DNA from: Cardinalis cardinalis
Taxonomy: Eukaryota > Chordata > Aves > Passeriformes > Cardinalidae
Assembly: GCA_014549065.1 (NCBI GenBank)
Contig: JACDOX010000140.1
Location: 1,778,180-1,842,179, forward strand
Length of the DNA: 64,000 bases
Reading direction: 5' to 3'
Below the pieces are notes generated by a model. That model had not been told where the DNA came from. It was given only the letters and a program-made list of their open reading frames with translations, and ran no database searches. The translations under genes and the position numbers were made by a program. Below are positions 49,701 to 58,700 of the stretch, piece by piece. Numbering within the stretch: the first letter of the stretch is position 1; every line of letters starts with the position of its first letter.

Positions 49701-52700
49701 TGTCAGAGATTGATACAGCTGACATTTTGAAAGACTGACCAACTGTTGCTTCCCAGCAAAGCTGTTTCAGACTGTTTCATGCAGTTAAGTAGTTAAAGTG
49801 AATGTCTGAATTCTGTGAAAATTCCTAGCTAAGTGCTGTGTAGNAAGATTTGGGCTGCTATCTTTGCCTAATTGACTGACACAAAATGTTACTTGCGAAT
49901 TAGGTTAGGTCAGACATCTCAAATTGAATTTATTCATCTGAATTGTATAAACAAATAGTTCTGTTAAAGGAAAGTCATTCAGATAACCTTTTTGTGCTAC
50001 ACCATCACAAAGTGTAAAAACACAAGCTACTAACAGATGAAACCGAGTACAACACAGGTATTGTGGTGTGTGGAACTCTGTTCTGAAGTACACCTCCATG
50101 TTCTAGAACATGTTCTCTGTTCTGAAGTATACATCCATGTTCTAGGACACTGCTCTCCAAGAGAAAGTGCTGAATAAAAACTAAATACAAAATGTATATA
50201 CTCTAGCTGTGGAAATAAAGCCACCAAATATTGTTCGAGAACACTTAGAACATTCAATTAAAAAAACCAAAACCACAAACCCCAAACATACCTGAGTATT
50301 TTTAATATTAAGCAAGCATCCTAGCAAATATTTTAATGACTCTGCTCTTTGCAGGTGTGCTTCCTGAGAAGAAAGGACTGGCTTCTTCTGCTAAAGATTT
50401 AAGTCCGAGGTAAGCCTTTGTCTGTAGTTGTCTGTTGAACATTCTGTTTAAGAATTCAGTTAAATGAGTGTATGTNATTACCATCCATGAGTAGGAAAGT
50501 TGAAGTTCAGGTTTAAAGCAACTTACTTACCAGAGGTCATATGGGCAGATGATAGTTCTTTACTTGTTCTGTTGATTCCTAAATCTTGTGCTGCCTTGAT
50601 TGTATACAAATGTATGGCTTATATTTGCAGGCTCCTCACCTTTGTTTCTTGGGAAAACTCATGGAAAGTGATTCCAATTGGACTGATTGCTTTCTTGACT
50701 TTAATGAATTTGTCCATAAACAATTGCTGTGCCTTGAAAAAGGGCATCATTTCAAGCTGGAATATATTGGGATTGATAGCTGCGTTCAAGTTTCTACAGT
50801 ATGTAAAGGAAAGCAGGCCCTGAAAGCTCACTGTGATATGCCTGCTGATGTCACTGATGCATCATTTTACTCCATGATACCTTTGGGTCTCAAGGTCTAG
50901 CTTCTCACTTGGCATCAAAATCCCCTGGGAATATGTGTTCTCTGGGCTAGTTACATGCAGTCATGAAATACTGTGGCTTGTAAACAATTGGAATGAGGTT
51001 TTGTTTCTGAAGTGCTCTCCAAACCTTGCTGCCTTTCTTCCCATGTGTGTCTGGCATATTCTGGCATGTGACTGGAAGGTTTGCAGCCTAAGATGTGTTG
51101 GCTGTCAGGAGTATTTTCTCCTCCCTTTGTCCCTGTTTTTCTGGTCCAGGAGTAGATGGAAGTTCCTTCCTGGCAAGTAAATAATTAGCCATNCAAGGCC
51201 ATGCAAATAATTAGCGACTAAAGGCTTTCTTTTCTTTTTGTACTTTACACTGGATTTATTACAAGGTTTGGACTTGGGAACAAAAGAATGAATGCAAAAA
51301 TTTGATTTGTGGAGGTGAAAGGAATTATGGTTTTGTGNTATGTGCATCAAATCTTAAACTCTTGGAAGCTGCTCTGCCTATTTAATGCTTTTGTCTGGAC
51401 TTAAGATTTTAATCATCCATAAGCAAAGTTCGTATACTACAAAGAGAATATATGTGCTTTTAAAGTAAAATTAATGCCATACAATTTTAACTACAGTGTA
51501 CTGACTATAAGNATACATAATTAGATAGTTATTTTAGTAGTTTTGTCAGAATTACTGACTTTGAACTTAGTCTTCAAAAGTACTAAGTANTATGTTTGGC
51601 TTGTAAATTTGTTATACAAGCTCTGTTTGAAGGCTTGGGGTTAAATATGTTTTGATATGCTCAAATAAAGTGTATGTTTTTTCTTTACTGTATTTTTTGT
51701 TTTACAGTTACGACTGGTTCCAAANGGATAGTTTGATCACAATTGTCATATACACTAAGCAGAAGGTAAGTCTATTTTAATGAAGGAAGAATTACAAGAT
51801 CCAGTTGTGATCTAGCTTGAATTCTGGGAGAACTTTATAAAAATTTTTGGGTTTTTTTNCCCCTTGGCTCTGAAAGGACATGAATGCAGACTTGGTGATA
51901 GTTGACTGTCAAGACAAACAATTAAGGGGAGAAATCATCATGGATGATCACTCATATCTTGTAGAAATTGGTAGGTACTGTAATTTTGCAGTTGAAAGTA
52001 TTGTATTTTCATTCTACTGTATTAAAACCTTTTCATCACACCACTAGCATTTTACATGCACCAATTAATATTTTATTCCTCTTTCATTAGAGACGGTTAA
52101 AGTGCCTTGATGTAAAGGAATTATATTGTTTATCAACTCACATCTTCATTTTTTTAGTATGTACTAAATTTCTTACATATGGACTAAAATGCAGTAAGAA
52201 ATTGATTTTAAAGTTGTGTAAAATTTTTCTTCAAGTGTGTTTTTTACGATTATTAAAAAGCCCTCATTCACAAGGGCAAGTTGAATAATTGCAGATTGGT
52301 AGCTCTATGTGAGCCATTGTTAAAAGTAATGGAAAAATAATGCCTTCATGCATGAGGCTTCTAGAAGTCATGAGTCAAATTTCAAGGCCAAATAAACATG
52401 CATAACTTATTTTATTAGTATTATTAGTTCATTCAGTATTNCTAGACTTACTTATACTTTGTGTGTATATGATGACTGTAACAGAACTTCTTTAATGCTT
52501 AACACACAGTTTGTTTGTTTTTATTTCAGACTTGGATCATGCAGTTTCAGAAGATGTGGCTGGTAATTTCAGTCTCTTGCAGCACTTCTGTATCTCTTTC
52601 TAGGATAGTCCGGTCAGGAGCTGAACTTCCATGATCCTTCCATGGAAGGGGAAAGATCTCTTCCAACTCAGGATATTTTATGATTCTGATACCAGAATTC

Positions 52701-55700
52701 AATTTCAATTGGGAATTTCAGTTTATTTTTCTGACTCATCAGATACTTCACAGTTTTACTTACCATCAGGTCCTGACAGAGTCAATCAAAAACCAAGTCA
52801 TAACATGAAATATTTTTTCTTAATTGTGGCATTTGGGCCTGTGACAGTAATAAGCTGATAGTGCTCTGATCCCTCTGAATATGACTGAAGGCTAAAAGAG
52901 CTAGAAGTTAGTTCTGTTGTGTATTTTTAAACTGTTCTTTGCTTAGACTGAGACTTTCTTGGATTTAATTGTTAATTCAAATGGCCTTGAAAAGAAGGTA
53001 GTAAGTAGTGGTAACTAACAATTTCCAGTACATGAGGACTCTGGGTTCGTGAGTATTTTTCTTGACCAGATGGTCTGTGAAGCTGTCCTGGTTCCACGAA
53101 CTGTTAAAGCAAATAATGTGTATTAATTATGCATATCCAGTTAGTGCTTGTTGTAACTGGACTCTAAAATATTATAGAGAGATAGCTGGAAGTACTTTAA
53201 TTTGATACTCTACTTTAAAGAATTAATTACATGTGTCTTGAGAAATGAGTAATTGTTCTGAATTTCATTATGGTTTATTTGTGAAATATTTTTTTGTACA
53301 AAGTATAACTAAAAGTAACAATATGAAATCTTTTCTCTTTTAGTAAATATTGCTGAAAGAGTAGGGAAAGTAGAGATTATCTTAAAGAAAAAGGATAATG
53401 TTCATTGGAAAAATCTGGGACAGCCCTCTGAGGGGCATAATACTTTTATCAAACGCACAGACAGAGGTAAGCAATTTTATAGCCAGCTACCAGCTATTTT
53501 AGGACTTCTTGGAGCTTGTCAGTGATATTTGTTTTTTTCTGGGATTTCTTTTTCAGTTGTTGTACCTTCACNTTTTTCACAATTTTTCTGATCTTGAAAG
53601 CTGTTCAGGAATTTTCCTAGAAAGGGTTTGATTTGGAGGAGGGTTTTTTTGTTTTGCTTTAGTTTGTTTGTTTGTTTTGTCCCACAGTGGAGTTGAAGGT
53701 GAACCTAATATTAGAAGGGGAACACTGCCTGAGTGTTGTTCCATCTCATAGTTACCTGTGTGCTTAGTGACCTCTCTGTCCACATGAAAACCTCAGTAGA
53801 CCCTGAGGAGAGCATGCATGGACATGTGTCAATGATTATGGGAGTAACTGNAGTGAGGTATCAAAAACCTTCACTTGCAATTGTTACTGTAGATACAGTA
53901 ACATCTGTCAATGCTGCAAGGTTGTTCCAATACTCTGCATCTTTTAACTTGAGCTCAGATTAAATGAGGGACTTCAAGTCAAGTGTAGGTACTAAAGCCA
54001 GCTGTGAATGAGCTGTGTCTACAAGAAGCAGTAAATGTTACATATGGATTCATTTTGTAGTAACAGAATAGTATGAGCTTGCTGCAGCACCAAAGTATGC
54101 TACAGTAATCAGTGTGGGTTTGGGGTTTTCTTCAGCCAGATTAAAAATTTCTGCAGAATTACATTGTGTAAAATAATCACACACCTGATGTTATTGCTGT
54201 NACCTAGTTTCTCAAAAGCCCTCTTGGTCCTTTATCTAATGATGCTCAAAATTTGACTGTTGGATTGTAGTCTGCCTTATTCTGTGTGAAAGCAAAGCTG
54301 TGCATTTTTAAGAGCTAATGAAATGTTGCTCACCATGTTGTACACCTCTTACTGGCTGTCGGTTACGCTACNTGGGCCTTTAGAGTTGAGAGATTCCTGT
54401 GGTACAAAACGGAAGACTGCAGGAAAGCTCATCTCTCTAGCTACATTTAGCTTATGTGGAATGTAATTTTCCTTTTGAGAGTTTCAGAAACTGTTGAGTC
54501 ATCCACTTTAAAATTAGATTTGTCAATACAATCCTCTGTATCTAAGGGGTTACAGGCTGATCTAATGTGTTGTCCACTGTCTGTTGGTCATTTTCTCCCT
54601 CATCACTTTTTGTGATTATAGAAAACAGAAAGANAAGATAATCTAAAGGAATAAGAGATATAGGATATAGTGGCTTTATAGATCCTTTGCAAATGAGGAA
54701 GGTTAGATGCAGTTGACAAAATANATATTGAGCATTAGTAACCAATGCTTTCTAGATAATGTTATCTNGTTGTACTTTTTTTTGTAGTTNATTTTATTCA
54801 ATTTTTGTGTATTANTAGTTCTTTTGGTAACTGTGCTTTCTAATATAAGTGATCATTTTGCCTGAAATTATTCTAGTTTGGTGGTAAGTCTGTGAATAGT
54901 GAGTGCTTNTGGGAGCAATGGTGTTTAATTAATTAGGATTTTCTTGTCTTTGAGTTTTTAGTATTTCTGTGTGTATTGACCNGTTAAAACACTTCATTGT
55001 ATTCAGAGCACAGGAAGAAGGACTGAAAACCAGCCAAGATTGACACTTGGAAGTTTACTTGATATTATGTCTTTATTACTTGTTGATAAGACAGCATTCA
55101 TAAATGAGTTTGTAAAGGATGGGGGTNTGACCACCACATGTGCAGAAGCATCTATACTTTATAAAGTTATTTAATATTTATTTTTGAAGCAGGCATGTCT
55201 AAATTCTACAAAAAAGTTATAAAGATCTTCTTCAGGAAAAGCAACTTAATACCAAGATGGTACTGGAAGCCTGTGGAAGAAACAATTAAAATAAGCCTCT
55301 ACTTTTTTCTCCATAGGCTGGGAAAGTCATACTCCCAGATAAATTGCCTATGTACTCTCAAATTCATGCTGAGTTTATACTAACATTTTGGCCAGTGTAT
55401 TTTAGTTAATTGTAAGGAATGAGCAGAATTGTTGAAATTCCTCAAATTTGAAGGGGATTTTTTTTTTCAAAATGACTTCAATTTCANTTAATTGCACTGT
55501 ATCTTAGAATGGTCAGGAGACACAGAAGAATATTCAATACTGCTTCTACTCTTTAAGAAGGATTAAGTGCTTAGTTTTCTGGAGGAAATAATTATTTCTA
55601 ACCCACAGTATTGTGTAGAAAACACAATTCAGTATAATTAGATTGTCAGTGTGGGGGGGTTGGTGACATTACTTTTGGGTAGGTATTGTGACACTGGTCA

Positions 55701-58700
55701 TTAAAAGTGCAAACAAAAACTTATGGTCATAGGTCTGGCATCCTGTGAAANTCAAATGCAGTATAAAAAGTAAAATAGAGCTTTCTCATTAAACCAAACA
55801 AAAAAACCAAAACCCTAAAACCTGACCCCTTCCAACCAACAAAAATATCATACAGCACAGTGATAGAGTGCAGGTTTTAGTGTAGGTATTAAGATGTGAT
55901 TTTGTTGTTGGTGCTTTTTCTGGGAAATAAGATGTGGAAGCCCACTCATGAGGGAGCATGCACATAAATGCAGTAGCCATATGCAATTAAAAAATTGCAT
56001 GTTGNTAGGGATGACATGGAGGTGTGTGTGTGTTTTCCCATGGAGAATAAACTGCTTCTTCCTTCTGAAAATGATTTTGAACTTTTACTCAGACTCTTGT
56101 TTTGGAAAGTTATCTAATTACTAAGTTCTGCTGTTTTNAAGAGTGTGCAACTATTGGCAGATGTTCTGTAAAGAAACAAGGTGCTGCTGCCTCTGAGGGC
56201 TGAAGTGGGATGCAATTTCCTTGTTTTGTGCAGTGGTTTTTGTACAGATCAAGTGGAAGATCATAGAGGCTTTTTGGTTGGCAGTACCAGAAGAGAGCAG
56301 AGTGCTGCTGCAGCACTTACTGTGGATCAGTGAGACTGACACTGTGACAGAGTGCTGTGTAACCTGGGAAAGTTTAGAAGGTGTTGATTCAGTGGGAANT
56401 TTATTTTGGGAGGGGAGAGAGGCCATCTAGGAAGGGCATGGCTGGCCTTCTTTGGATAATATGAGATAGCTTGTGAAATCTAGTAATTAGCTGAAGCATT
56501 TGAGGGTACTGATGATTTGATGGTCAACAGTGAGGGGTCATGGTTGTCTTAACTCCTAAAACTGGGCTGCTGCTGGAAGTGGTGGGAAGCCACCTTCCTT
56601 TAGCTGTGGTCTAACCTCCATTAGCTGCACTATCTCCATTAGCATACTCTATTGGCAGTAGTAGTACTTGAGTCTCCATAGCCAAGAAACCCAAACAAAA
56701 TAAGGGTTAACATTCAGCTGGTTGTTGGGCATGTTTGGGTGGTAAATGCTTCCTGGGAATGGGGTGGANTTCCTCTACCTCAGATGGAAAGGTAGTGGAG
56801 CTATTAATTTTTTTCCCAAGCCAATAGTGGCATTTTCCCATGCCACTGCAGCATCACTAGCATTATGACTAGTAACTAAGAAATAAGAATTGTCACTGAA
56901 GCTTTACCATTGAAGAAAAGCAAAAAACATCATTAAAGAAAAATTCTCAAGCTCCCTTTCATGACAAGGGAGAANATGCAGTATGCAGAAGGATGATACT
57001 CTCCAAAAGCTATTGTATCCTGTACGGCAGCTTTGTTACTAAAACTAAATTTGTATGCCTATAAATCAAGGTGCTGTAGTTCTTGAACCCAGCAAAGGTG
57101 GAAGATGAGTTTACAGAGTGATGTGTCTAGCCCATCATTGTATTGTTTTTTTGTGGCAAGCCTTTGGTAGTGAGGGGCTGCAGGGCTGCTTCTCCTAATC
57201 AGGAGCTGCAGTTCTGCCGCTTGATGTCTGCAAAATGTTGAATCCAACCTAATCTGCTCACTTAACTACTTTGGTCACTTTGAAAAATTAGGATTTGCTG
57301 CTAGATACTGACATCATGATGAGAGAACAGTACTTTTTGCTTCTGTATAGTAGCAAATTATGAATCTTTGGCATCTGACAGTAACATGGCTTTGTGGGTT
57401 GACGAAACCAACTGTTTGGCTTCAGCTTGCTACTAGGGGCTAGCTNCTTTAGTTGAAAGGCTTTTCTGCTTTGACAGTTATTTTTGCTTGTGGCCTCAGA
57501 TTTTATAGGAATGACTGATAATGAACTAATTTTAGTTAATGTAGCAAAGACTACAGTCTGAAATAGAAGTTTACTTAGAAAGGTTCCAAAAGTTATATTG
57601 GATGAATTAGGACAAAAGTTCTGTGTGGCAATTGTGAAAATATGTGTATTAAAAATAGGGAGATAAAGGTTATTTATGAGGAAAAGGCTGGAATTAGTCA
57701 GGTTGGAAAGGTGAAAAAATTGTCAGGGAACAGTGAATCAGTTGATGAATCAGTTTTTTAACTTTTCTCCACGCCCAAATATGTGTAAGAGTATTAGCTG
57801 ATGAATGTTAAGGGTTACATTACTGACCTCACACATCCTTTTAAGCAATTTTTTAGTCTGCAGAATTGACAGCAATCTTGGCATATTTATTTGACTACTG
57901 TACTTTGCAATCTTATTGTGTATTGTTTTTCAAAAGAAGGATAGAAAACAAATTTCCACAAACTTTTCATAATATTTATATAGCTGGAGAGATGATGTTT
58001 TGTTTTACTTCAAGATTGGTATGAAANAGAATTACTGACTTCCACTTTTTCAGGGCTTTAAGCATTCTTTTGATTCATCTGAAATGCTTGTTCGTTCAAA
58101 ATAAAGGGATTTGTAGGATGTTTGAGGAAAGATGTGAGAAAATCTTAATAAGGAAATATTTATTCCATGTCAGAAGCTTTACATCGTGTTTCTGCAGGCA
58201 TTTGTAGTGGATAACTCACTAGAAGCTATTTGAATAATTTAAGAAAACTAGTGTAGGCAGAAAAATGCCAACTGTAGACTGACTTAGCTGAAGGGGAGCT
58301 CTGGAAGTCATCTGATCTGACGTGCTCAAAGCTGTTCAGTCAAGGTTTGAATACCTCCAAGGACAGACTCCCTCTGAGCAGCTGTCCCAGTGCTGGACTA
58401 GACCATCCTCGTGGTGATGCCTGGTTGGAATTTCCTTTGCATCTTCTCCTGTTTCATGAGTAGCTCAGCTTTTCATGTGAGCAACATGAGTGTTTTTCAA
58501 TACCATGGAAAAAAGGTGGAAAAACCGCTTGCTTCACTGAAATTGCTCCAATGTAGAAAGTGTTGTTAGAAGGGTGTCATGCTCAAGTATTCTCATACAT
58601 GACCCTGCCAAATTTTGAGAGGCTTTACATAAAAATATCCACTGGGATTGAGTTACAAACCTGTTTAGGCAGTGTGGTGCTGTGATCACGCTGATATTCC

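Larger units (their letters stand above)
48040..50354 (+). other. CYB5R4 intron 5
   Basis: 2.3 kb. Contains a degraded antisense CR1-like region (about 48,395-48,830) and a 39-bp duplication at 50,074-50,155. Confidence 0.85.
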
